36,249 nucleotides of DNA from CAYREE01 sp964423225 (GCA_964423225.1 CAYREE010000006.1:1-36249), one strand, 5' to 3'; shown: positions 16,654 through 25,312, counted from the first letter of the stretch. Notes: generated by a model from the letters alone, not told the origin. Numbers and translations: made by a program.

Positions 16654-17631
16654 ATGGCTTATGAGAAGATCCAACCAATAGACTCTCTAAAAGAGGGAGA
16701 TCGGGTTGAGGATGTCTTTGTAGTGAAGATAAAAAAAGGTTTCAAACAGTATGCAAAAGGATATTCCTTCCAGCTCATCCTAACAGACAATAGTGGCAGG
16801 ACAATCGACTATAGATTCTGGGGTGGACTAGACGAGGCTGGTGTCAAAGCATTATATGATTCGATCCTGGCTGACAGCGTCGTATTAGTCCAGGGAAAGG
16901 TTGCGAAGTATATGGATAAACTGCAGATATCCACTAATGATCCAGACACGATAACCGCATTATCGGAGGGTGATTATAATCCAGAAGACTTTATTATGGC
17001 TTCTCGGCTGGATGCCGACGAAATGTATAAGCTTCTTGAAACATACATGGAGAATGTGGAGGATCCAGATCTCTCAGAATTATTAAGGCATATCTTCAAG
17101 GATGATGATTTTAGGGAGAAATTCATAAAGCATCCCGGGGCGATAGAGATACACCACAACTGGGTTGGTGGTTTATTACAGCATACATTAGAAGTTGTTG
17201 AATATTCCCTCATGTCCAAGCGAATGTTCCCGGAACTTGATGAGGATTATCTGACCGCAGGTGCAATACTCCATGATATCGGCAAGCTAGATGAACTAGA
17301 AGTTACTTCAAGAATCAAGGGTAGTCGTATCGGACAGCTTCACGGACATATCGCACTAGGATATGCGCTCTTATCCAAGATAATGGATGAGTTACAAACC
17401 AGTACTATTGTCAGAGAGAAACTATTACATATAATCATAAGCCATCATGGCAAACTGGAATATGGGTCGCCCAAACCACCTATGATGCCTGAAGCATATG
17501 CAGTATATTATGCTGATGAAATGAGCTCTAAACTCTCAGAGATAACAGAATATATAAAATGGGCGAAAGAGTCGACTGACGACGACTTCATGTATCATAG
17601 AAGACACGGACATAATATACTGCTTGACTAG
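16654..17631 (+). CDS. OB-fold plus HD-domain protein (YhaM-like 3'-5' exonuclease family)
   Basis: A 325-residue protein with an N-terminal OB-fold (about residues 5-100) and a C-terminal HD phosphohydrolase domain. HD ligands are visible in HHNWVGGLLQHTLEV, GAILHDIGKLDE, LHGHIALG and IISHHGKLEYGSPKPP. This architecture is that of YhaM/CBF1 exonucleases, which degrade RNA or single-stranded DNA using metal ions. Archaeal members are not well studied, so the substrate is inferred. I chose ATG 16654 over ATG 16627 because a TATA-like sequence near 16625 would lie about 29 bp upstream, consistent with a leaderless message. The last 4 bp overlap the convergent Hsp20 gene. Confidence 0.88.
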   Translation: MAYEKIQPIDSLKEGDRVEDVFVVKIKKGFKQYAKGYSFQLILTDNSGRTIDYRFWGGLDEAGVKALYDSILADSVVLVQGKVAKYMDKLQISTNDPDTITALSEGDYNPEDFIMASRLDADEMYKLLETYMENVEDPDLSELLRHIFKDDDFREKFIKHPGAIEIHHNWVGGLLQHTLEVVEYSLMSKRMFPELDEDYLTAGAILHDIGKLDELEVTSRIKGSRIGQLHGHIALGYALLSKIMDELQTSTIVREKLLHIIISHHGKLEYGSPKPPMMPEAYAVYYADEMSSKLSEITEYIKWAKESTDDDFMYHRRHGHNILLD

Positions 17632-18092
17632 GCCACTCTGTTCATAAGGATTTGTAGGACTCCGTTCTTGTATTCTGATTTAGCGGTTTTCGGATCGATC
17701 TTGCAGGATAGTTTTATATCTTTCTTATATCTTCTCTCCTGGCTTTCAACATCTATGCATACTCCATCAGCCTGTATCTTCAAGTCAATCTCTTTTTCAT
17801 CGACTCCGGGAAGTTCTATAATGACTGTGACATCCTGTGGTCTTTCGATAACATCTGTTAAAGGTTCTCTTAGCTCTACTTGGTGAACTCCCTCGGCTGA
17901 AACATTCCCGAATTCATTTAATACTGGTTTTCCTGTTTCATCGAATCTTAGATTGAATCCATAGATGAATGGACCATTGGCTCCTGGAGACTTCCCTGCT
18001 TCTTCAAGTAGTTTCTCTATCTTATCCTTCAAGTCTGTTGAAACACCAATGCTAAATGATGTTCCACCAGTATTTTTCTCTGTATCATCCAT
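17628..18092 (-). CDS. Hsp20/alpha-crystallin-like small heat-shock protein
   Basis: A 154-residue protein. The alpha-crystallin domain covers about residues 80-152: PLTDVIERPQDVTVIIELPG, then DEKEIDLKIQADGVCIDV, with the closing VLQILMNRV. The variable N-terminal half contains GPFIYGFNLRF. The C-terminal IxI tail found in many small heat-shock proteins is missing, so assembly into large oligomers may differ; relatives of the gas-vesicle GvpH type share this layout. It would hold unfolding proteins in solution. A TATA-like GTTTATATTC (about 18122-18131, minus strand) lies roughly 35 bp upstream of the start. Confidence 0.87.
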   Translation of the reverse strand: MDDTEKNTGGTSFSIGVSTDLKDKIEKLLEEAGKSPGANGPFIYGFNLRFDETGKPVLNEFGNVSAEGVHQVELREPLTDVIERPQDVTVIIELPGVDEKEIDLKIQADGVCIDVESQERRYKKDIKLSCKIDPKTAKSEYKNGVLQILMNRVA

Positions 18093-18129
18093 GGTCTCTT
18101 GAAGATTAATTCGTTTGATAGAATATAAA

Positions 18130-19041
18130 CTATTCTGATAGGAGTTTGAAGAAGTCTCGGGGAGTATCTATTTCATGTAGCTCGCTGGGTTTGAAAACAG
18201 ATACTTCTGCATCGATATGCCTTTCACTCACACACATACTATATCCGCCGACAAGACTTGTGATATTCTTCATCATGCATATCCTGTTTTTCAGTCTGCG
18301 CCAATCATTGCTGACAACAGTAAGAATCTTCTCTTCACTGCTTGCATAAATGTCAAATGGCGCGTTTGTTAAAGATGTGTTGAATCCCATACCCGTGAAC
18401 TCGTCGACAACTACTTTCTTTAACTCTGTGAGATGTCTTGTACCTGGGTCAGATGATTTCATCTCTTGTGTCTTATACTCCATTTCAAAGCCTGGTAGTG
18501 CAAGTCCTTCATCCTCGAATAGTTCTAAGAGCCTTTCGAATACATCCAGTGAGACGCGTCCCTCTTTTTCATACCTGTATATACTCTGTTTTGAAACCTT
18601 CAGCATTTTCGCTAGCATATCCTGTGTGAGATCTGCCTTATGCCTTAACTTGGTGAGGAGATTAGAATCTATCCTGACACAGTAGTTTCCTCGTGTTGAA
18701 TAGATGTTCGGGAATATGTTCTTGAGGATCTTTCCGAATGTGTCTTGGTTAGCCACTATTATCCCGTATCTATCATAGACAATATCATCTGATAGCAATG
18801 AGTTCTTCATTGTTTCCCCGATTATTATGGGGATTCCTGATAGGAGTGAGGAGACATTCTTGAGCTCTTGGGCTGAAGTCCTGTTGAATCCCTCGATATT
18901 CTTCAGTATCTTTATTAGGAACAGCATATCGTCATTCTTGGCTATCAGATCAAAACTGCTTCTTGAACCTGTGCAGTCAACGATCTCAAAGCCATCACTC
19001 CTCAATAGTTCCGCGATCGATGCGGTCAGCTTTGATTTCAT
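18130..19041 (-). CDS. Archaeal HTH-type transcriptional regulator (Cro/C1-like)
   Basis: This 303-residue protein matches a conserved archaeal family of putative regulators (HAMAP MF_00584 type). An N-terminal nuclease-like segment comes first (GFEIVDCTGSRSSFDLIAKN). A Cro/C1 helix-turn-helix lies in the middle (LTQDMLAKMLKVSKQSIYRY, about residues 139-158). A second related domain follows at the C-terminus (FTGMGFNTSLTNAPFDIYAS). Target genes are unknown. It starts one base after the stop codon of the aspartate kinase gene, so the two are translationally coupled. Confidence 0.88.
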   Translation of the reverse strand: MKSKLTASIAELLRSDGFEIVDCTGSRSSFDLIAKNDDMLFLIKILKNIEGFNRTSAQELKNVSSLLSGIPIIIGETMKNSLLSDDIVYDRYGIIVANQDTFGKILKNIFPNIYSTRGNYCVRIDSNLLTKLRHKADLTQDMLAKMLKVSKQSIYRYEKEGRVSLDVFERLLELFEDEGLALPGFEMEYKTQEMKSSDPGTRHLTELKKVVVDEFTGMGFNTSLTNAPFDIYASSEEKILTVVSNDWRRLKNRICMMKNITSLVGGYSMCVSERHIDAEVSVFKPSELHEIDTPRDFFKLLSE

Positions 19042-19042
19042 A

Positions 19043-20437
19043 TTATTCTATGAATTTATCGTGTAATGCAGTAACTACGCGTGGAATATCTGGTTCGCTA
19101 ATCATGAATGCGATATTCACTTCACTTGATCCTTGAGCTATCATTATCACATTCGCTCCCACTTCTGCGACAGTTGTGAATACTTGAGCTGCTATCCCCT
19201 TAGTACCTGCCATCCCAGTTCCTACAACAGTGATAATAGCCGTATCGTTTAGTACTTCTATACAATTCACGATATCATTACCAAGCTCTTCGCTTAGTAG
19301 ATCAATGCTTTGTTCAACATCCTTTTCAGTCACGACAAATGAAAGATTGGATTCTGAGGATCCTGAGATCATTATCACATTGACGTTGTTGTCTCCTAAA
19401 ACGCCAAAAACACTTCCTGCGATATTCGGTGTCTCAGCCATCCCAACTCCCTGCAGATTCAGGATTGCCACGTCCTTTGATATTGCTACAGCCTTTATGA
19501 CGCTATCAACCTTCTCTTCCTCATGTAGGATCACAGTACCATCATTCTTTGGATTAAATGTATTCTTGACTCTTACTGGTATGTTTGCGACCATAGCAGG
19601 CTCTATCATTTTACTATGGATAACTTTCGCGCCAAAATATGCTAGATCCATCGCCTCTATATAGGATAGTTTAGATATCAGTCTTGCCTCCTTTACTACT
19701 CTTGGATCAGTTGACATTATCCCATCTACATCAGTCCATATCTGAACTTCATTTGATTTTAAGTATCTTCCAAGAAGTGATGCAGTATAATCCGAACCTC
19801 CCCTTCCAAGCGTTGTTATGCATGCATCTTCATCTGCTGCGATGAATCCTGCAACTACTGGAGTGATATTCTTCTTCAATAACTTATTTATGGAAGCTGG
19901 AATCTGCTTGCGTAGTTCAGCGTGCAATGGCCTTGCTCTTCCGAAAAAGCTGTCTGTTACAATGCCTGCCTCGTATCCTGTAAGGTGTAGGCTTTTCACA
20001 CCAATCGATTCGAGTGCTCCGGACATCGTTATTATATTCAGTCGTTCTCCGAAGCTTTGGATGTAGTCTAAGCTTTTGGGGCTTAAGTCTTCAAGGTATC
20101 CTACTCCTAGTAGCGCTACTTTAAGCTTGTCAACCAGTCCTTTTACTTCTATTACAGCTTTTTTCTGGACGTCTTTTTTTGTCACTGCTTTTTGGATTGC
20201 TTTCTTGTGTTGTGCGAACAAGTCATCACTGAAGGTTTTCACTTCTTTTTCAACAACATTGTTTGGTAGGTCGATTACTTTGTATGCAATATTTATGAGT
20301 TTGTCTGTGACGCCTGACATAGCTGAGACTACTACTATTGTTTTAGCCTTCTCTGCTTTAACTAGTTTTGCCACATTTTGTATGCGGTTTCCGTCGGCGA
20401 CTGATGATCCGCCGAACTTCATCACGATGGTTTTCAT
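19043..20437 (-). CDS. lysC: Aspartate kinase
   Basis: This enzyme phosphorylates L-aspartate with ATP, the first step towards lysine, threonine and methionine. The 464-residue protein starts with MKFGGSSVADG (the KFGGSS nucleotide motif), has a central TTLGRGGSDYTASLL motif and the WTDVDGIMSTDPR segment. Two ACT domains at the C-terminus (about residues 320-460) are the usual site of amino-acid feedback. There is no fused homoserine dehydrogenase. No other gene of the aspartate pathway lies in the window, and its operon partner is an HTH regulator. Confidence 0.96.
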   Translation of the reverse strand: MKTIVMKFGGSSVADGNRIQNVAKLVKAEKAKTIVVVSAMSGVTDKLINIAYKVIDLPNNVVEKEVKTFSDDLFAQHKKAIQKAVTKKDVQKKAVIEVKGLVDKLKVALLGVGYLEDLSPKSLDYIQSFGERLNIITMSGALESIGVKSLHLTGYEAGIVTDSFFGRARPLHAELRKQIPASINKLLKKNITPVVAGFIAADEDACITTLGRGGSDYTASLLGRYLKSNEVQIWTDVDGIMSTDPRVVKEARLISKLSYIEAMDLAYFGAKVIHSKMIEPAMVANIPVRVKNTFNPKNDGTVILHEEEKVDSVIKAVAISKDVAILNLQGVGMAETPNIAGSVFGVLGDNNVNVIMISGSSESNLSFVVTEKDVEQSIDLLSEELGNDIVNCIEVLNDTAIITVVGTGMAGTKGIAAQVFTTVAEVGANVIMIAQGSSEVNIAFMISEPDIPRVVTALHDKFIE

Positions 20438-20492
20438 TTTCTGATTTAAAAAATAGGAGTAATATGAATATATAACTGTTTTACACCTCTTT

Positions 20493-20879
20493 TCACTTGT
20501 AAACTTCTTTTGGATCGAATATTTTCTCCCCGATAATCGTTAATTCACCTTTCTGAATCTTCCTGTAAAAACAGGTTCTATATCCTTTATGGCATGCCCC
20601 ACCCTTCTGATCGACCTTATAGATTAGTGCGTCTGCATCGCAGTCTACAAGGACTTCGTCCACCATCTGGAAATTCCCTGATGATTCGCCTTTAAGCCAG
20701 AGTTTCTTGCGGCTTGTGGAGTAATAGTGTGCTTTTCCGGTTTTAATTGTCTTTTCAACAGCCTCCTTGTTTGCAAAGGCTTGCATTAATACTTCGTTAG
20801 ATTCCTTGTCTTGTACAATGATGATAAAGAGCCCGTCTATACCATCAATGTTACGTGTTTTCAGTTCTTCCAATGCCAT
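20493..20879 (-). CDS. hisI: Phosphoribosyl-AMP cyclohydrolase
   Basis: A 128-residue enzyme of histidine synthesis that opens the purine ring of phosphoribosyl-AMP. The conserved core is present: AHYYSTSRKKLWLKGESSG, the metal-binding DCDADA, and GGACHKGYRTCFYR with the Zn-binding cysteines. The length is that of a stand-alone HisI without the HisE pyrophosphohydrolase domain. No other his gene lies nearby. It is transcribed divergently from the aIF1A gene, with 35 bp between starts. Confidence 0.96.
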   Translation of the reverse strand: MALEELKTRNIDGIDGLFIIIVQDKESNEVLMQAFANKEAVEKTIKTGKAHYYSTSRKKLWLKGESSGNFQMVDEVLVDCDADALIYKVDQKGGACHKGYRTCFYRKIQKGELTIIGEKIFDPKEVYK

Positions 20880-20914
20880 TGTATTCTTAAATAATGGAAC
20901 CTGTAATATTAAGT
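20880..20914. promoter_or_regulatory. Compact divergent promoter between hisI and aIF1A
   Basis: Only 35 bp separate the two starts. On the plus strand CTTAAATA (about 20886-20893) lies some 26 bp before ATG 20915, and the same A/T-rich block can serve the minus strand. The two promoters must share or overlap their core elements. Confidence 0.5.
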
Positions 20915-21256
20915 ATGGCTCCGCCAGGAAAGCATAAGGGAAAGAAAGGACAGGGTAATCAAGATGAGGTCATAGTCCGTGTGCGTCTCCCTCGAAGAGG
21001 TCAGATCCTAGGAGAGGTCGAGCAGTTGTTAGGAGATAGGCGTATGAGCGTCAAGTGCACTGATGGACACACTCGTTTATGCAGGATTCCTGGAAAGGTA
21101 AGGAGGCGTATCTGGATAAAAGAAGGGAATATCGTATTGGTCGAACCATGGGAGGTTCAAACCACTGAGCGTGGAGACGTTTTATGGCGGTATTCAACCC
21201 AGCAGGCTCAATGGCTTGAGCATCATGGTCATCTTGAAGGTATTGAAGACTTCTGA
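20915..21256 (+). CDS. Archaeal translation initiation factor 1A (aIF1A)
   Basis: This factor binds the A site of the small ribosomal subunit and promotes initiator tRNA binding and scanning. The S1-type OB-fold is clear: VIVRVRLPRRGQILGEVEQL, then MSVKCTDGHTRLCRIPGKVR and RIWIKEGNIVLVEPWEV. The basic N-terminal tail (MAPPGKHKGKKGQG) and acidic C-terminus fit the family. I chose ATG 20915, which gives the normal N-terminus and the right TATA spacing, over ATG 20894. The Rio1 kinase gene follows 42 bp downstream, a pairing often seen in archaea. Confidence 0.96.
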   Translation: MAPPGKHKGKKGQGNQDEVIVRVRLPRRGQILGEVEQLLGDRRMSVKCTDGHTRLCRIPGKVRRRIWIKEGNIVLVEPWEVQTTERGDVLWRYSTQQAQWLEHHGHLEGIEDF

Positions 21257-21298
21257 TTTTATGTTTATTTTAGCATTATTGTGCTATATCTATTTGTT

Positions 21299-22048
21299 AT
21301 GAAGACTGATGAAGCTTGGGATAAGATAAATAAGGTCGAGGTTGACGGCCGTATTTCTGGTAGGCATTCTCGCAGGAAGATCAGTGAGCGTGTATTTGAT
21401 AATGCAACTTTCTTCACTTTGTCAAAGCTTGCGAGAAAGGGTGCTTTTAGCGAGGTGAAGAGTCTTGTTTCAACTGGGAAGGAGGCGAATGTTTTTCATG
21501 GTATCCGTGATGGCGAGTCTGTTGCATTAAAGATATATGCCTTTGAGACTAGTGACTTTCGTAATATGAGCAAGTATATTCGTGGCGATCCGCGTTTCAG
21601 CTCCTGGAAGAATAAGAGGCAGCTAGTCCAGTTGTGGGCTCAAAAAGAGTTCTCTAATCTATCCCGGATACGTAAGCATGTTGATTGTCCCGAGCCTATT
21701 GCAGTACTCAATAATGTTTTGGTGATGCAGTTCATAGGAGAAGATGGTATACCCGCACTTAGGATGAAGGATAAGGAACCAGAAGATCCTAAAAAATATT
21801 TTAATAAAATTGTTAGATATACAAAGAAAATGTATGATGATGGTATTGTCCACGGTGACATGAGTGAATATAATGTATTGGACTGGGGCAAGCCTGTATT
21901 AATCGATTTTAGTCAAGGTGTTGTATTAGAACATCCACTAGCACAAGAGTTCATACAACGTGATGTAACCAATATCGTCAACTACTTCCAAAAACTTGGC
22001 GTCAAGGCAGACTATGCGAAAGTGTTAAAGAAGGTTCGGGGAGAATAA
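21299..22048 (+). CDS. rio1: RIO1-type atypical serine protein kinase/ATPase
   Basis: Rio1 acts in late maturation of the small ribosomal subunit. The 249-residue protein has the glycine-poor ATP loop STGKEANVFHG, the catalytic Lys in VALKIYAFETSDFRNM (a Rio1 signature), the catalytic loop IVHGDMSEYNVL and the metal-binding LIDFSQGV. The start at ATG 21299 gives the family's usual N-terminus; six residues upstream of it are not needed. It probably belongs to the aIF1A operon. The KH-domain gene (Pno1/Dim2-like) that often follows rio1 in archaea is absent; the gene ends 2 bp from a convergent small ORF. Confidence 0.96.
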   Translation: MKTDEAWDKINKVEVDGRISGRHSRRKISERVFDNATFFTLSKLARKGAFSEVKSLVSTGKEANVFHGIRDGESVALKIYAFETSDFRNMSKYIRGDPRFSSWKNKRQLVQLWAQKEFSNLSRIRKHVDCPEPIAVLNNVLVMQFIGEDGIPALRMKDKEPEDPKKYFNKIVRYTKKMYDDGIVHGDMSEYNVLDWGKPVLIDFSQGVVLEHPLAQEFIQRDVTNIVNYFQKLGVKADYAKVLKKVRGE

Positions 22049-22050
22049 TA

Positions 22051-22173
22051 TCATCCTTTCTCTGATTCGATTTCTCTAAGCTTTTTCTCATAACCTGTTT
22101 TCAAGTCTGTTATGGTATTCAGGGTCTTGTCGATTTCTTCAATAATCTTTTTCAATGATTCTTTCTCATCCAT
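22051..22173 (-). CDS. 40-residue charged coiled-coil-like protein
   Basis: A short ORF on the minus strand starting MDEKESLKKIIEEIDKTLNT and ending in ESEKG. The whole product is Glu/Lys-rich with hydrophobic residues spaced like heptads, so a single amphipathic helix or coiled coil is likely. It starts 4 bp after the stop codon of the 22178-22879 gene, with a GGATGAT sequence before the ATG, so translation is probably coupled. It fills the space up to the convergent rio1 stop almost exactly. I do not recognise it; function unknown, possibly a partner of the upstream protein. Confidence 0.6.
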   Translation of the reverse strand: MDEKESLKKIIEEIDKTLNTITDLKTGYEKKLREIESEKG

Positions 22174-22177
22174 AGTA

Positions 22178-22879
22178 TCATCCTGTATAGTCGGCCAGCC
22201 GGGACTTTAACATCATCAGGTTCCGTTCAACTCCCCTTAGTTCCTTCAGTATACCCTTGCATAATGCGTATGGAGTCATCTCCTCACCATATTTATCCAC
22301 TAGTGCATGCGCTACCTTGTATATCTGGTCTGCTGGAACAGTCTCCATCCTGCCTGCCCTTACTTCCCCGTCGATGAAGTTCGTCTGAAATAACGGTTTA
22401 TAATCCTGGTCATAGGTTATTTGCATTGTCAGATGCGGGTCAATGTCTGAGTTATCATGTTTTACTGGAGATATCCTTACCCGTTCGGGCATGATGCCTG
22501 TTATCATCACATCCTTGAGGCTTGATGCTTCATCCCAGGCTTTATCATAGTCTAATGGGTCACGGCCGTATTCATCAGGTTCTGCTAGTTTTATATAGTT
22601 ACTTTCTGGAGGATCTATTCGTCCCAGAGAACCTATCAATCGGACATTTAGATTCGTCTTTTCCATTGCTAATGTGATCATATGCTCTGCATTGTAGACG
22701 AACATGAATCCGAGGAACTTTGCAGCCTCATCCTTCTGGTCCATGACTTTGCTTTCGCCTGTGAATGATAATTCTTTTAATGGTCCCAGTTTGGCGCAAT
22801 ATTTCTTCTCTAGAAGTGATGTTATGGTTGGATTGGTACTGCTATCCACAACCATTGCCTCACTCTGTTCTACCGACAT
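22178..22879 (-). CDS. Unrecognised 233-residue cytosolic protein
   Basis: I chose ATG 22879 because GAGGGTG lies 7 bp upstream; the longer ORF start adds an unlikely 19-residue Cys-containing extension. The product begins MSVEQSEAMVVDS. It has no signal peptide or membrane segment. A mixed alpha/beta composition is suggested, with RLIGSLGRIDPPESNYIKL in the middle and a helical C-terminus (LVDKYGEEMTPYALCKGILK). I do not recognise the family. It diverges from the DUF371 gene and is followed by the 40-residue ORF. Confidence 0.75.
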   Translation of the reverse strand: MSVEQSEAMVVDSSTNPTITSLLEKKYCAKLGPLKELSFTGESKVMDQKDEAAKFLGFMFVYNAEHMITLAMEKTNLNVRLIGSLGRIDPPESNYIKLAEPDEYGRDPLDYDKAWDEASSLKDVMITGIMPERVRISPVKHDNSDIDPHLTMQITYDQDYKPLFQTNFIDGEVRAGRMETVPADQIYKVAHALVDKYGEEMTPYALCKGILKELRGVERNLMMLKSRLADYTG

Positions 22880-22958
22880 GAAAAAACACCCTCTACAAAC
22901 ATTATTCAAGATTAAGAAGGCTTGATTAATTAACAATACTGGGTCAAATAATCAATTG

Positions 22959-23375
22959 ATGAAGGATGAAGTCAAAGCGATAGGTCATATGAATGTTTTA
23001 GCCCTTCATAAGACGACTCTCGAATGGACGAGGGAAACACATCTTACTCCACGAGGGGATTGCATCATCGCCGTGGATGCTGACAAATCCATTGGGGATA
23101 TCGATGAGGAGGTCTTGAATGCATTGAAGAAACCAGATACAAAGATAAAGCTAATAATCACATGTGATGGACTGTCAGATACTGTCACTGCATATGGCCA
23201 TCCTAATCTTTCATTCACTCATCCCACTGACACTGTCGTTAGAAAGAGCGATTTTACCTGCTCAAGGACTTTTGCTGTAAACGCTGACAAGGGATCGGTC
23301 GACCTTGACCGGGATTTGATTGGCGCTCTTAAGAAAGGACTTCCCGTATTAATTGAATTATCAATCGTAAAATGA
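22959..23375 (+). CDS. DUF371 family protein
   Basis: The 138-residue protein matches archaeal DUF371 along its length. The N-terminal half has GHMNVLALHKTTLEWTRETH followed by LTPRGDCIIAVDADKSIGD, and the C-terminal half repeats the pattern with VVRKSDFTCSRTFAVNADKG. These two halves suggest an internal duplication. DUF371 is archaea-specific and of unknown function. The start is ATG 22959, one codon after an in-frame TTG. The gene overlaps the next one by 4 bp (ATGA), so translation is coupled. Confidence 0.9.
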   Translation: MKDEVKAIGHMNVLALHKTTLEWTRETHLTPRGDCIIAVDADKSIGDIDEEVLNALKKPDTKIKLIITCDGLSDTVTAYGHPNLSFTHPTDTVVRKSDFTCSRTFAVNADKGSVDLDRDLIGALKKGLPVLIELSIVK

Positions 23376-24574
23376 ATGTTGAACGAAAGCATATTGCTGA
23401 GATAACTGGATTACCCTATTTGAAGAATGCTCCATTAGATGATGTTAAAGCCCGTGAGGCATTGTATAAATTCATTCACGACCATCGGAAAGGCCTTACT
23501 GAAAACCTTGAGAAAGATGGGTTAAAAGGCTCTGACCTATCCTCTCGTGTCGAGGAGGATCTTCCAAAGCTTGTTGCTGCATGGGCTGTTACTGGTTTTC
23601 GAATGGAAAAGCAAAGATGGGTTCCCGTCTATGTTAATGCAGGACGGAAGATAGGGGCATTGTATTCTGAGGCATTTGATATTGGCGAACCAGATCCAAC
23701 CAATCAGAATCAAGTGGTTGTATGTAAGGCTGCTGATACGGTAACTGATTACCTGGAGGCTGAGGCTGAAAGAAGATGTAAGAGACGGGCTATGTTGGCA
23801 AAGGCTGGCAAAGTCCTAGTAGCAGCTAACATACCATTTCCAATAGCTGGGTTTTCAGTTGATGCTCCGCAGACTGGGGGGATGATTAAGCCAGGTGATC
23901 TGAAAAGCGATTTTGCTAGAAAGGCTCTTGAATATTATTTATCTGGAAATCATGGTTGCTTGCCTAATCCTGAAATAATAGTGCATGCTGCAGTGATCCA
24001 TGAGCATAACTATGCTATTGCCTCTAAAGTATCGGAGATGACTGGGGAGAATGTGGTTGGCATACTCGATGTAGGAATATTAAATGATCAAGGATACCGG
24101 GGAGTGTTCGGGAAGATATTCAAAGAGACTGGTATGCGCGATTCCATGGACGGGGGAAAGGATGAGGTGATGTCTTCGATAAATGCTGTTGGAAGACATC
24201 TTGAAACACATCCAGGCCAAGCACAAACAATAGCTGCGATTATAAAAAGATATGCTGGTGCTACGGGAGTGGGAGCAACTGCAAAAGCTAAAGTCAAGGT
24301 ATCTGGTAATAAAGGAGGGGAATCTGGAGAAAAGGATGATCCTTCAGTACAGTCACCGGCGATACAGAGACTTGTATATGCGTTAATGCATGGTATAGAA
24401 CAAGGTGTGATAACTCCGGATGTCAGGCTTGCTGACATGGGATATGACTTCCAAGCGGAGGTTCAGGCAGACTTGGATCGAGGCTATGTGGACGATACCA
24501 AGTTCTGGGTTGACCGGGCAGATCAGATTGAATCATATGTTCGTAAAGGAGATCCAAGTTACAAACCACAGTAA
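23372..24574 (+). CDS. Unrecognised 400-residue protein coupled to DUF371
   Basis: I do not recognise this protein. It has no signal peptide and no clear membrane segment. Visible blocks are a helical N-terminus (IAEITGLPYLKNAPLDDVKA), a middle section ANIPFPIAGFSVDAPQTGGM followed by GCLPNPEIIVHAAVIHEHNY, and a low-complexity Lys/Gly/Glu linker (about residues 305-330). A helical C-terminal part with Asp/Tyr-rich turns follows. It starts inside the DUF371 stop codon and is followed 3 bp later by a TauE/SafE permease gene, so all three are probably one operon. This gives a weak hint of a role with the permease or its substrate. Confidence 0.78.
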   Translation: MNVERKHIAEITGLPYLKNAPLDDVKAREALYKFIHDHRKGLTENLEKDGLKGSDLSSRVEEDLPKLVAAWAVTGFRMEKQRWVPVYVNAGRKIGALYSEAFDIGEPDPTNQNQVVVCKAADTVTDYLEAEAERRCKRRAMLAKAGKVLVAANIPFPIAGFSVDAPQTGGMIKPGDLKSDFARKALEYYLSGNHGCLPNPEIIVHAAVIHEHNYAIASKVSEMTGENVVGILDVGILNDQGYRGVFGKIFKETGMRDSMDGGKDEVMSSINAVGRHLETHPGQAQTIAAIIKRYAGATGVGATAKAKVKVSGNKGGESGEKDDPSVQSPAIQRLVYALMHGIEQGVITPDVRLADMGYDFQAEVQADLDRGYVDDTKFWVDRADQIESYVRKGDPSYKPQ

Positions 24575-24577
24575 AAA

Positions 24578-25306
24578 ATGGATTTGACAATCGTGATGTT
24601 GGCTGGAGTGATAATCGGTATTGGCCAGTTCATAAAGGGTGTGACAGGTTCGGCGAGTGCCTTGTTTGCTATACCCCTTCTCGTATTGTTCATGGACATC
24701 AAGTTTGTATTGCCCATGTTCATCCTACTTGATGCGACGACTGGAGTAATCATGTTTATCAAAGAGAGGAAGCTTATAAGATATGATGTCGTTAAATCCA
24801 TGTATCTTGGCATATTGATCGGTTCAATCATGGGGATACTGCTGTTTTCCATCCTTAGTTCAGGTTTCCTTAAGAATATCTTTGGTTTCGTCATCATCGG
24901 TATGGCTATCCACCTATTATATGCAAAAAACACAGACACAAAACATAAATCTAATACTTTATTGGCTAGTATTTCAGGATGGCTTGCCGGATTCATGGGT
25001 GCATTGTTCGGTGTGAATGGTCCGCCGGTAATGTATTACTCATCTCTTTACAGCAAGAACAAGACTGTTTTCAGAGCGACAGTGGTCGGAGTCTTCCTGG
25101 CTGATGCGATAACCCGGATAATCGGATATTCTGTCATGGGGATAATGACATTTGAAGCAGTCTTATTTGCATTGAAGATGCTACCCTTCCTACTTGTCGG
25201 AGTCTATCTGGGAAATAAAGTCCACTTCAAGGTGAAAGAGAAGTTATTCAAGACGATTATCGGAGTCATAGTCTTGATTACAGGGATAATCGCTGCGATA
25301 GGATGA
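24578..25306 (+). CDS. TauE/SafE family anion permease (copy 1)
   Basis: A 242-residue integral membrane protein with about eight hydrophobic segments. Family features are the paired signatures GIGQFIKGVTGSASALFAIP near the N-terminus and GALFGVNGPPVMYY in the second half, both in conserved positions of TauE/SafE proteins. Members move sulfite, sulfoacetate, taurine-derived or other organic anions across the membrane. It is a clear paralogue of the permease at 31651-32385. It starts 3 bp after the preceding gene and runs convergently towards the TrmB-regulator operon. Confidence 0.9.
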   Translation: MDLTIVMLAGVIIGIGQFIKGVTGSASALFAIPLLVLFMDIKFVLPMFILLDATTGVIMFIKERKLIRYDVVKSMYLGILIGSIMGILLFSILSSGFLKNIFGFVIIGMAIHLLYAKNTDTKHKSNTLLASISGWLAGFMGALFGVNGPPVMYYSSLYSKNKTVFRATVVGVFLADAITRIIGYSVMGIMTFEAVLFALKMLPFLLVGVYLGNKVHFKVKEKLFKTIIGVIVLITGIIAAIG

Positions 25307-25312
25307 ATTGAA

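Noticed and set aside
22051..22879. Toxin-antitoxin pair formed by the 40-residue ORF and its upstream gene
   Set aside because: The order and tight spacing fit superficially, but neither product shows toxin or antitoxin motifs, and there is no promoter autoregulatory repeat.
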